A stretch of 64,000 nucleotides of DNA from Otis tarda. Taxonomy: Eukaryota; Chordata; Aves; Otidiformes; Otididae. The stretch is from the NCBI GenBank assembly GCA_026413225.1, contig CM048552.1, positions 167,226,053 through 167,290,052 on the forward strand, given 5' to 3'. A program made the position numbers and the translations under genes. Below, piece by piece: positions 38,294-49,689 of the stretch; within the stretch, counting starts at the first letter, position 1; every line of letters begins with the position of its first letter. The notes under the pieces were generated by a model, which worked only from the letters and a program-made list of their open reading frames with translations, did not search any database and was not told the origin of the DNA.

Positions 38294-39907
38294 CTAATCC
38301 TGGCCACAGTATTCATTGTTCATTTCTTTTAAATATGCACAAGAGGTCCCTTCAAGGGGGTCAGAACTAAAGCTATTCCTTCTACTCTGCCTATTGGAGA
38401 CTGGTGCAACAATTTTCCGGGGAGAACTTCTATTTGCAATGGTTTTTCCACGCAACTCACGTACCCGTGCCTCTAGGGCAGAAGTAGGCTTCCCATCCCA
38501 CTCCCTCATGTCCTCTCCTTGGTCACGCAAGGTAGACCACAGGGTACCTCGCCGCGTATACCATCTCTCTTGAGCAGGGAAATGTTTACTCCTAATAGCT
38601 AAAATATTGGCCTGTACTGGTGGGGAATGGGACATATCTGCTTTGAATTGCTGGAACTCCTGGGACAGTTTCTCCACAGCCGAGACACAGGCCCGTAGGG
38701 AGGAATACAGGCTTTCCTCGTACTGCCGGAGTCGACCAGCCAGTTCATCCACTGTTTCTTCCTCTCCATCTTTCCAGGTCATAACTGCCAATGAGTTGGC
38801 ATATGATGGTGCACTTCGAACAAACTTCCGCCACATTTGGCATGTGCACCTGACTTCATCTGGATCCTTAGGTAACTGATCATTGCCCAGGTCATCATAA
38901 ATAATCTCCAGCACAGCTAATTCCCTCAGGTACTGGATACCCTTCTCCATGGTAGCCCACTTGCCTGGATGACACATTACATCCTCCTTGAAAGGATATC
39001 TCTCCTTCACACCTGACAGGAGTCGCCTCCAGAGGCTGAGGGCCTGTGTCCCTTTTCCAACTGCTTTGCCAATGTTTGCTTCTCTAGAAATGGATCCCAG
39101 TTGCCTAGCTTCTCTGCCTTCTAACTCCAAGCTATTGGCCCCATTATCCCAGCACCGCAGCAGCCAGCTGATAACGTGCTCCCCAGGATGACCGCTAAAA
39201 TCTTTTCGCATGTCTCGCAGCTCTCTCAGGGATAGAAATCGGGTGCTCACTGTCTCCTGTAGGAGCTCTTCCTCTGAGGAAGAGCCTGCCTGCTGAGTTC
39301 TTCCTGGGCATGAAGCAAATAAGCCTTCCTCTTCTTCCTCCTGCTCCCTCCTAGAAGGGGCTTCTTCATCCCTCACTAAACGAGCTGACTTCCGCTTCCA
39401 AGTCTTCTTGTATACAGAGGCAACTGAAACTAGCACAGGTTCACCCTCTGATTCAGCTGCAATGCCTGTTGCTGGGGTTTGAGTCCCTACATTGCAGGTC
39501 AGTTTGTTCTCCCTCATACCATGCCACGTATTAGTATCTTGCCTTAGGGTAAATCTCGGGAGGAGATTCCCAAAAAGTGGGTTTGCAGCCCTAGACAAGA
39601 CTTGGCACACATTCAAGATACATAACAACAACATCAGAGTGGCTTGAATATCCCCCAGATCTTTAAAGTTCTCAAAAAGTGGTTTAACTACCCTGGAAGT
39701 GAAAGAATTCGGGAAGCTGTCCACATAGGAATACCAGTTTATCTCTAAGGCCATTGATGTCACCATGTCATAGATTGATATGGCATAGTAGAACAGAAGG
39801 ATAATTCTCATCATTTTTCCTGAGGTGATAAACACCACCACTGGGAACACATAGTACATATAAGATCGTAGACAATACAACAACATAACCAACCACTGCA
39901 ACATCAT
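38294..39907 (-). CDS. gag: Gag of the provirus, open reading frame intact
   Basis: A 537-codon open frame from the first ATG (39905-39907) to TAG at 38294-38296. The frame is open a further 19 codons upstream but without ATG. Gag is the structural polyprotein. Here the N-terminal 100 residues are strongly hydrophobic (about 1-27, 33-51 and 87-101). An acidic Glu-rich, Arg-containing linker follows, then a helical capsid-like region with conserved Trp residues (WLLRCWDNG; LWRRLLSGV). No CCHC zinc knuckle is present, which agrees with ERV-L/spuma-type gag. The protease continues in the same frame after the stop. It sits about 95 nt downstream of the primer-binding site. This is the only undamaged viral gene here. 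Confidence 0.88.
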   Translation of the reverse strand: MMLQWLVMLLYCLRSYMYYVFPVVVFITSGKMMRIILLFYYAISIYDMVTSMALEINWYSYVDSFPNSFTSRVVKPLFENFKDLGDIQATLMLLLCILNVCQVLSRAANPLFGNLLPRFTLRQDTNTWHGMRENKLTCNVGTQTPATGIAAESEGEPVLVSVASVYKKTWKRKSARLVRDEEAPSRREQEEEEEGLFASCPGRTQQAGSSSEEELLQETVSTRFLSLRELRDMRKDFSGHPGEHVISWLLRCWDNGANSLELEGREARQLGSISREANIGKAVGKGTQALSLWRRLLSGVKERYPFKEDVMCHPGKWATMEKGIQYLRELAVLEIIYDDLGNDQLPKDPDEVRCTCQMWRKFVRSAPSYANSLAVMTWKDGEEETVDELAGRLRQYEESLYSSLRACVSAVEKLSQEFQQFKADMSHSPPVQANILAIRSKHFPAQERWYTRRGTLWSTLRDQGEDMREWDGKPTSALEARVRELRGKTIANRSSPRKIVAPVSNRQSRRNSFSSDPLEGTSCAYLKEMNNEYCGQD

Positions 39908-40003
39908 GACCAATAACTGACAACCGGTACAACGAGCACGTATAAACAAATTTGTTTCAAGCAAAAAAAAAAAGTCAGATCTGTTATTATCTCAACCCTT
40001 CGT

Positions 40004-40021
40004 GCCCCACGTTGGGCGCTG
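40004..40021 (-). other. Primer-binding site, tRNA-Lys1,2 type
   Basis: The minus-strand 18-mer CAGCGCCCAACGTGGGGC matches the site complementary to tRNA-Lys1,2 except at two of the first three bases. It lies 8 nt inside the 5' LTR, as needed to start minus-strand DNA synthesis. Confidence 0.85.
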
Positions 40022-40029
40022 AAAATAAC

Positions 40030-40477
40030 TGTCGTAGTTCAGCCCCGACCAGGACCAGACTACGCAGTCTCTCTCTCACTCCCCCCACTCTCCGAGAGAA
40101 CAGGAGGAGATTTGGCAAACAAAAGAAAACCAGAAGGAAAAAACCAAACACGTGGGTTGAGATTAAACAAAAAGTAAATTTAACAGTAATGACAGAAGAA
40201 AACAAAACAGTGATGGAACACAAATACAGTACAATAGCTCACAACAGATCTCCACACCCAGTCTCTCCCAAGTAGCAGGGAGGCTCCCTTCAGCACCCTC
40301 CTCACTTATATACTGAGCATGATGTCAGATGGGATGGAATAGCCCTTTGGCTAATTTGGGTAAATTAACCCCAGCTGTTAGCTAATTAGTTAACTATCTC
40401 AGCCATAGGGGCTACCAGCTTCAGTTCTCCACCCAGCTCAGGTAAATATTAACTCTATCCTAGCCAAAACCAGGACA
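40030..40477 (-). repeat. 5' LTR of the provirus
   Basis: 448 bp, same length as the LTR at 34150. It would supply the promoter (TATA at about 40301-40314, minus strand). The right flank begins GTTTT at 40478, compared with GTTAT on the far side. Confidence 0.95.
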
Positions 40478-43400
40478 GTTTTATATAAAAATATATATGT
40501 AAAATCTTACTAGCATCAGTCCCTTTCTCTGCTTTCATGCTCACCCATCTGCTGCCCCTATGGTGGGTCTTAGAGTGGATGGTTTCTGTCTGAGAAGGGT
40601 GTGTATGGAGATTCATCAGCAACCTAAGTCCTTCACTGGCAGTACTACAACATTGATTCTGACAGTTTCTTCATCCACACACTAAGACCTACCTCAAGTA
40701 ATTTTTATGTGTCTGCTAACATACTAAACATGTTGTTCGCTTTTCATTGGTCTGCAAGTGCTTGATGTAATCAAATGCTCTTTATATGGTGTGCTTTACA
40801 TATGTTGGATGCTTGTCCTTTGTGCTCTTTGTTATCTCAAAAAAAAAAAAGTATTTTGCCCAGATCCAAAGACTGCATTTCTTAGATGATCAGAAATTGA
40901 CCATTGGTGAGGTTTAGATAGATCTACGGCCTCCAGTATTATTTTCTCCCTTGACTTTCAAGGCCTTTGTTATTGTTGCATACTGACATTCTTCTTTACC
41001 ACATTTTATTCTAGGGTCTCAGATAGTTCCTCCTAAACAGTATAAACTATGCTATAACTATCTATTACTTACTAAATGCATACCATGATAAACATTACAC
41101 CACATGTTTGTACAAAACAATAAGAACTAAAATGAAATAGGAAATATTTAGCTGGTCATTATGTAATTGCTGTTACAAATTAAAATACACCTCTAGGCAG
41201 ACCAAAGCAAGTCCAGACAAAGCCAGGCAGGTTTTCGCATCTGATTTGTCAGCTTAACAAAACCTGTTGCAAGCCATGACAACTTAGTATTTACTGGGAT
41301 ACAGTGCTACAAATAATAAAATTGGGCATTAGATTAGCAGTACCTCACTGCTAATTCCCGACTATTATTTTCATTTGCTTTGCATAGCTGCTGCAACTAC
41401 TATCAGTGTAACATAGGTGAAATTAATTAACCACATCAATAGCAAATAAGATGTTTTTTTTTCATCTCCAAATGATTTTACCAATATTTCCAATGTTAAA
41501 AGTGTAGAATTTTTTAAAGATATAGATATTTATAACTGTAACAAGACTTCCAATAATGTACAGCTATTATTAAAATAGGCACAGTCACAGCTTTCTTCAG
41601 TCTTGCAGGCTTCAGTAAAACATAATAGTAATAATAACTAGCATACATTGATTCAATAAAACTAAGGAATTTCTAGAAGTGAAATGACCTGTTGCATGAG
41701 AATTTCAAGAAGTTTTTCAATTAATATCCCTTACGCTTCAAGGCTATTGAACTTTATTCCCTACAAGTTTTCAAGACCTCTGTTTTGTTGTATGTGGTTA
41801 ATGTATATATTTTTGAGTACAGCAGATTGTAAACAACACTTCTTTTTTTCTTGTATATTGATAACAAATGTTTTACTTAACTATTTAAATAGAAATTGAC
41901 CGACAGCAGTTTTATATAGTTTTATCTGTATTGCCTCCTCATGTGTACTTAGAACATAATTTACTTCAGAATGAAGCAAGTTGTGAAATTTCAGAAAACA
42001 AAATAAGTCTTCAGAATTAAATCTTACAATGGAATGTTGCTTAAGCTTTATTTTCAGTATTGTTATCTGTATTTTCCAGTAAAACACTTCAAAGAATGGC
42101 ATGTATTATTGATACTTGGAAAAACATAGATTTTCATTAAAGAGAAGGCTGGTAACCAAGTCTTAAAACAAGCAATTTTAAGAGCTCTATAACTAATTAA
42201 TACTCCTCTTGGGATGAATTGAATCTCCATCTGGAAGTACTCATTTCTATACAGAACTCTATATGACCACAGGAGGATCCTAAGATGCTTCTAGGAAGAT
42301 GAACTTCATCTTCCTTTTGCATGGATATAAACCGACACCAGCCCATGCATATTTTCTTTCTCTATTCCAAGCCAGGAGTTTCGTCTAGCCATGATTTAAA
42401 AGGTAAATTATGCCATACTGCGTAATTGTCAAAACATTCTTTCCTATAGTCTAATCTTCTGTTCTTGTCATTCTTAATATAATGAATTTTTAAGGAGACA
42501 TTAGATAATGCAGTAACAAGAAGAAATTGACATCAAAGTAGCATTATATGTACGCATGTTTGTATGTATGCATAACCTGTTTACTGTATGATGTTGTAAT
42601 TTTATTACCTGAATTTCTTCAAGCAGGTTCTTCTAGTTGAAGGAAAAGTGAAGCACAGATAATAGATTCTGAAATAATGAAAAACGCAAGATGTGAGAGA
42701 ACTAATGTAAGAATCCACAGAAAGACACAGAAAATACAGAATAAAGAATTGTGAAAATTACACGTGGAGAAAAAAATGAAAACTACTACATTTGAAGATA
42801 ATAGACAGTGATGTAGTGTTTTGTTCCTCAAGAAAGGGAGAAAGTTCAGACTGAAGAGCACGTGGAACTTGTTAGTTCTCAAGTAAGTGGATAATTCAGC
42901 TTAGCTTTTCTTTTACACCTACTTAGAAGAATTTGAAAGGATAACAGAACAAGATAGATTATTTGTTAAAAATTATTTGGACTTTTTTTTTTTTTTCAGT
43001 TATGCTTGCTTTGTTAACAGTAAAGACTCCAAATCCCCGTACTCTACCTAATAAAAGCTTTAACAGCACATTGATTTCTGCATTTGAGCATATTTCTTCA
43101 TACTTTGTATACAGGTCATTAGAATTTGTTGCTACTGAAAGAAACAATACACTGTTGTCAATTCAAAACTTATTTTCACCATTATTTATGTCATATCTCA
43201 GAAAGGCTCAACAAATATATTGTGTTTTGTAGCACAAAGGGAACATCAAAATGCAGAAGTGTGAATATATCTGATTTTATCAGAGTGCACTGCACTGCTT
43301 TTTTTTTCCAGTAAAAATAAAATATGTCTAAATTTAAAACTCAGCCTCAGGGCAATTTATTTTTTCTTTGTGCATGAGGACTACTTTTATTTGAAGTAAT

Positions 43401-45994
43401 ACTCTCCCATTCAGGACTGTGCAGCCACTCTAACTCTATAGTTTTGAAAGGCCAATATTCAGATAAAAATAAAGGAAAAAGATTTCTTTTGATTGACAAG
43501 CAATTTAGTTCAGGGGCAAGTTGCTAAACTGAGTGCTGAACTGATAGATATGGAAGCTGAAATCCCGATTAATGGAAAATCCATGTTACTGCTTTTGTAA
43601 GTGACAAAATGCTTTTTTTTTCAGACTATTTCTGCCTTTCTGCTTCTAACCTACTTTGCCAGTACAATCTTTAGGGATAAATACATTGTTCAGGCAGTAG
43701 TTTCTGAAGCTGCCAGAAATGGTATCCCACAAAATAATTTTCTTTGAGTGGATAACTTGTGAACTGAACAAGTTTATTTTGCAACTAATTCTGTGGTTTC
43801 AGGTAATTTCTTTGATTTCAAGATATTGATTTAGAATCAAGGTTTCTTTTAAAGAGCTAGATATCATGTTATACACATTTCACATTATATATTTATTGAT
43901 ATGTATTTCTATACATATATGTATGTACATATATTTGTTATAATATATTTTATATAGATATGTGGGTGTACAAATTAACATCTATTGAACAGACATGTGT
44001 ACTGGAAGACATGTTGGATCACTCGTTTCCTTCTAACTTCAGTGATCAACAGTGTAGGTGTGCAAAGGAGGTTTCCTTCACAGTCAGTGGAAATAAATGA
44101 TATGTCTAGGAAGGAGCATTCAGGCAAGAATTTTAAGATGAGCAAATACAGATTTTGAAGTGCTTATTTCTTTCTACAAATTTTAAAGCAACAACATGTC
44201 TGCATATGATCAGGTAAGTCCCACTCTAAGTTTCTACAATATTAAATCAAATACTCTGACATCACTTAAAGCATGTGTCCATATACAGGCACTTTTTTTT
44301 TTCACTTTAAGAAGTTCTGACTATGTCACGATCCCTGTGATTTCACTTCTGGCCTGAAAGTGCTTTTTAACATTGTTTAAACTCAGTCAGATTTCATTTT
44401 AAAAGTTTTCTTTCAACAGAAATTTCAAATACATTTTTAAGAAATAGTAGTAATTTAAGCTACTTAATTGTTGTCTTCATTTAGATCTTAAAATATAAAG
44501 TATGTTAAATTATCAGGTGGCCTTGGTTCTTATTAAAGGCTGCAGTGTACCTGCTGTAGGCATGAGAACATAAAATCCTTTGATCTCGTTGTACAGTGGG
44601 CCAAGGTATCTCTTTCTTCTATTCTTAAATATTTCCTTCTGGAGAGCCCTCTCAGGTGAAGCTGATGGCCAATATTGCATCTCTGGCAACAGTTTTACTG
44701 CATTACTAATAAAATGTCCTTTGAATATTTAACCACACTTGATATCATAAGTAATTTGCAATTTCTGTGAGAGAAATACTTAGTGAAAAGCTGAAACCTT
44801 GTGGGGTATTTACTACTTTTTCATTTATTTTCTGTTTTTCTTATTTCAAGTACACATTTTCATTCTACTAACCACAGTATTGTTACAGTAGTGCCTAGTG
44901 AAGTGTGAGTCAGACAGCACCTATTAATCACATCATTTAGTCTCTGTCTTATGAATATGACTATATTTAACCAAAAAAAAAAGAAAAGGAAAAAAGTCCA
45001 TAGAAAGGAGAAAAGAAAAAAAAAAAAATCTTTTTTTTTTTCCTTTTATAACATTTTACACTCTGTATTTTGTTTGGTAAGAAATTGAAACTAAAGTTAC
45101 TCAGATTAATGTAATGCCTCAAGAATGTTGACAGTTTTGTAATAAACCATAGTGTTTTCTAACTGTGTAGAAGCTTCTTTACAAAGATGCACCATGAGTA
45201 GCTCAAGAGTTGTTTGTTTGCTTAACTTTTTATTATTTTATTTTCCTAACTTTAACAGAGAACTTAAATATTAAGAATTCACTAACCATAAAGAAATATA
45301 AAGACAATATAAAAAAAGAATGAAAACATAAGTAATTTGAGTGCAAAATATTCTGTGGTATAAGTAGTTCTTTGTAAGAAAAAATAGCAGCAATTAACAT
45401 GACAGCAACTCAAATTAAACATAAAACGCACATTTATTTTAAGACAAAATGTGGAAAACACTAGTGTAATCAGGCTTTGAAATTAATATTCCATTACTCC
45501 AAAAGATTTCAGCTTATCTTGGTTGTCAGCTGTATTGTGCTATATAACAGCTACAGGTTCCTGTTTTGTATGATGTACACAAAAGCTACTGTGATGCACA
45601 GTATTTTCCTCTCATGTCTTGTTTGTTTTATTTACTTGTTGTCGATTAAAATTCCAGCATATGGAAAAAAATAAAAAAGGACCTCAAATGAAAAGCAGCA
45701 GACCAACAACACCAAAACCAGGCCACAAAACAGGCTATATCTGAGCAAAAAGTTTATGGATATGGTTAACTCTGAACACGTGAGTAATATCAGCCTCTAA
45801 ACAAACACTTGATTCTTCCTGAAGTCAGAAATGTTGCAAATCTTCCCAAATTATCAAAATCAATGGACAAGATATTAGCAAAAGTGATAAAATCTTATAT
45901 TTAGTATCTTCATGGACATAGAAGGACATATAAAAGGCAAGTTGAAAGGGTCCAGACATCTACTGATTTTAAATTATCTCCAAGAACTCAAGAA
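40478..45994. other. AT-rich non-coding sequence
   Basis: No gene or element is recognised in 5.5 kb. It contains AT-rich low-complexity DNA at 43870-43960 and a purine-then-pyrimidine tract at about 44973-45045 (A-rich followed by T-rich). Confidence 0.5.
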
Positions 45995-48205
45995 ATCATA
46001 GAATCATAGAATGGTTTGGGTTGGAAGGGACTTTAAAGATCATTTAGTTCCAAGTCCCTCCAGCCCCGTCATGGGCAGGGACACCTTCCACTACACGAGG
46101 TTGCTCAAAGCTCCATCCAACGTGGCCTGGAAAACTTTCAGGGATGGGGAATGCACAACTTCTCTGGACAACCTGTTGCAGTGCCCCACCACCCTCCAAG
46201 CAAAGAATGTCTTCCTTATATCTAATCTAAACCTTTTCTCTTTCAGTTTAAAGCCATTACCCCTTGTCCTATCACTACATCCCCTTGTCAAAAGTCCCTC
46301 TTCAACTTTCTTGTAGACCCCCTTTAGGCACTGGAAGGCTGCTATAAGATCTCCCTAGAGCCTTCTCTTCTCCAGGCTGAACAGGCCCAACTGTTTCAGC
46401 CTGTCTTCATAGGAGAGGTGCTCCAGCCCTCTGATCATCTTCATTGCCCTTCTCTGGACTCACTCGAACAAGTCCACGTTCTTCTTATGTTGGGGGCTCC
46501 AGAGCTGGATGTAGTGCTCCAGAGCTGGATGTATTACTCCAGGTGGGATCTCACAAGAGTAAAATAGAGGGGGAGATTCACCTCCTTCGACCTGCTGGTC
46601 ACACTTCATTTCCTGCAGATCAGCATGCAGTTGGCTTTCTGGGCTACAACCACACATTATTGGCTCATGTCAAACTTCTCATCTACTAGTACTCCCAAGT
46701 CCTTCTCCTCAGAGCTGCTCTCAATCCACTGTCTGTTCATCCTGTATTTGTGCTTGGCATTGCCATGACCCATATGCAAGACCTTGCAATTGGCTTTGTT
46801 GAACTTCATGAGGTTCTCACGGGCCCACCTCTCCAGCCTCTCAAGGTCCTTCTGGAAGGCATTGCTTCCCTCCAGCATGTCAAATGCACCACACAGCTTT
46901 GTGTCATCAGGAAATTTGGTGAGAGTGCATTCAATCCCACTGTCCATGTTGCTGACAAAGATATTGAGCAACACTGGTCCCAAAAATGGCCCCTGAGGAA
47001 CACCACTTTTCACTGATGTCCATTTGGACATCAAGCCACTGACCATAAGTCTTTGAGTGTGACCATCCAGCCAATTCCTTATCCACCGAGTGGTCCATCC
47101 ATAAATCCATGTCTCTCCAGTTTAGAGACAAGGACGTCATGCGGGACAGCGTCAAATGCTTTGCACAAGTCCAGGTAGATGATGTCAGTTGCTCTTCTGT
47201 CATCTACCAACGCTGTAACCCCATCATAGAAAGCCACTAAATTGATTAGGCATGATTTACCCTTAATGAAGCCATGTTGGCTGTCACCAATCACCTCCTT
47301 TTTTTCCATATGCCTTACCAGTTTCCAGGAGGATTTGCTCCATGATATTGCCAGGAACAGAGGTGAGACTGACTGGCCTGTCTTCGATGTCCTTGGCCAG
47401 ATTTGATTCTATTTGATTCTATATATTTAATTCTACAGCTTTCCTAACCTGATCCCTGTCTGCTTGGGCAATTTCTCTGTATTCCTCCCAGGCTACCTGT
47501 CCTTGCTTCCACTCTCTGTAAGCTTCTTTTTCATGTTTCAGATTGTCCAGGAGTTCCTTGTTCATCCACGCAGCTCTCCTGGCATTTTTGCCTGACTTCA
47601 TCTTTGTTGGGATGCATTGCTCCTAAGCTTGGAGGAGGTTGAACCTTGAACATTAACTAGCTTTCTTGGGCCCTTCTTCCCTCTGGAGCTTTACCCCATG
47701 ACACTCTTCCAATCAAATCCCTGAAGAGGCCAAAGTCTACTCTTCTGACTTCCAGGGTAAAGTGCTTGCTGCACTCCTCTCTCACTGCTCTAAGGATTTT
47801 TGAACTCTACTACTTTATGGTAGTAAGGCTGCCCTTGAGCTCCACATTCCCCACCAGCCCTTCTGTTTTGGTGATAAAAAGATCGAGCATATCACCTCTC
47901 CTTGTTGTCTCCTTTGTCATTTGGAGAAGGAAATTAACATCAACGCAGCCCAGGAACCTTCTGGATTGCTTATGTACAGAATGCTGCTGTATTTTCCTCC
48001 CATCAGGTATTGGGGTGGTTGAAGTAGCCCATGAGGACCGGGGCTTGTGACCATGAGGTTGGTCCTATCTTTCTATAGAGGGCCTTACCCACTCAGTTTT
48101 CCTGGTCAGGTGGCCTGTAGCAGACCCCCACTATAATACCACCTGTCCCTGCCCTCCCTTTAATCTTGTTCTGTAAACTCTCAGTCTACTCCTCATCCAG
48201 AAAAA
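45995..48205 (-). mobile_element. CR1 LINE, 5'-truncated, with intact 3' terminus
   Basis: Starts with the doubled ATCATAGA terminus and continues on the minus strand through the 3' UTR, RT and endonuclease to about 48205. Relative to the copy at 1-2885, roughly 0.5 kb of RT is missing at about 47383-47395, where the MEQIL/SLTSV region is joined directly to the NLA(R)D segment. A 20-bp tandem duplication lies at 46497-46536. It is inactive, but its ends are well kept. Confidence 0.95.
46657..47601 (-). pseudogene. CR1 ORF2 remnant with internal deletion
   Basis: Readable parts, from N to C terminus, are 47601-47419 ([17 protein letters not shown], the linker before RT), 47309-47079 ([27 protein letters not shown] with the catalytic Asp) and 47046-46657 (SGVPQG; KFPDDTKL in place of the FADD box). 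The Ala of FADD is Pro here. The fingers region of RT between the first two parts is deleted, so no working enzyme could be made. Confidence 0.88.
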
Positions 48206-49689
48206 GTGGCTAGATTTTTTTTTTAAATGAAACTACTTTCACTTAAGTTTTCCATTGTTAAAGTAAATAATAAATAATTATTTAGGTAAATAATAAATTA
48301 TTTACAATGTTATTGGAGAAAAAAAAAGTCAAAATTAGGTTCTGAAAATCCCACACTATCTTCTTAATGAAATTTTAGCCTTATTACATACTAGTAACCA
48401 TGTCTTATATTACTATTAAATATCTTTCCTTTTGGAGAATGGGTATAATATCTATTAAACTTAGAAATAATAATTGTGAAATCATACAAAATTTTCAAAC
48501 TAAATTCTAAAGCTACACAAAAGCCTTCTGCAAGTAGATATTCCACTGTTTAAGACTGAACAATCTTATTCACCTAGAAGTGGGATATACAATTCACAGT
48601 ATAAAATCTAAATTTCAGTGTATTTATTATATTTTTACATTATCCAGATACTTTCTAGAGGCGTGAGTCATTGCTACTTCAAATGGTATATTGATTACTT
48701 TGAAATTGAGGATTATCAGGTATTTATTGACTTCTTTTTTTTTTATAAAAAAGTTAATTATTTTAGCAGTTTAAATTAAACAAATAAAAGCATGAAAATG
48801 CTAGATTATCATCTGTTAATGTAATTAGGAATTCTTCCTAAACCTACATTAGTTTTTACATTTTCAATTATAATAAAAATAAAGTATTTTGTATTTATTA
48901 CATATTAAATTTGCTTCACTTAGTTTTTCTCCAAAGATCTATTTTTTCTTCAAGATTTTATTCTATATACAGATACACAATTGGATAATAAAACCATTTT
49001 AAAGAAATATGAAGATAGTTTGCCTCTGTTCAAAAACTTGGTCCAAAGTGTCTCTTCAGTGGGTATTCTTTTATTCTTCTTCTGTGGCTTTGAGGAGAAA
49101 TGTTAGTATTGATTCTGGATACCATTTGCCTGATTTTTTAACATTAGAAGCAAGTCATAGTGCATCACTGAAGTATGATCTTTTGATTTTTGCTTTATAT
49201 AATGTTCTACATCACCAAAAGTTTAATACAACACTTACATCCTAGAAGAATGTCAAGCCAAGTACAAAACTTATCATGCATTATGTCTCAGTTGAGCAAA
49301 GACATTGATCAATATCATGTGCAAGTAAAAATTTCCAAAAGCATTAATTCAAGTAATCAATATAACTCTATTTCTTAATATTTTGTAATATTAGCATCTT
49401 TTTTTTTGAGTGAAATATTTGCTACAGTAATTTGAACTAGTTTCTTAACTAAAATAAATGTTTTTCAACTAAGTACTCAGCACCTGAGTCATAGTACTCT
49501 CTGATTCACACTAGTTCTACACTTTGGGTCATTTACATTTTCTTTTTTGTTTTTAAAGAAAAATACTTTGTAAAGTGCAGAGAAATTATTTGCCCAAATT
49601 TCTATCAGATTTTTGAGGAAAAACTCCACAAAAGAAACACTGCCAATGAAAGAGAAATAGGGGATTAAACATATGAATCATATTATGTA
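48206..49689. other. AT-rich non-coding sequence between two CR1 copies
   Basis: 1.5 kb of AT-rich DNA with no recognisable gene. It separates the 5' ends of two oppositely oriented CR1 copies. Confidence 0.5.

Larger units (their letters stand above)
34150..40477 (-). mobile_element. Near-complete endogenous retrovirus, ERV-L-like, env-less, minus strand
   Basis: Two 448-bp LTRs bound a 5.4-kb internal region. Read on the minus strand the order is 5' LTR (40477-40030), primer-binding site (40021-40004), gag, protease, RT-RNase H, integrase, purine-rich tract and 3' LTR (34597-34150). The LTRs differ at about 5 of 448 positions. The pol type (YIDD RT, HHCC and DDE integrase), a gag without CCHC knuckles and the absence of env fit class III (ERV-L/spuma-like) elements known in birds. 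The tRNA-Lys1,2-type primer site also occurs in foamy viruses. Flanking five bases are GTTAT and GTTTT, an imperfect target duplication. Several breaks make it replication-defective. The class assignment is by resemblance, not by tree. Confidence 0.92.

Noticed and set aside
39907-39964. Gag start at 39964
   Set aside because: The codon there is TTG; the first ATG in the frame is at 39905-39907.
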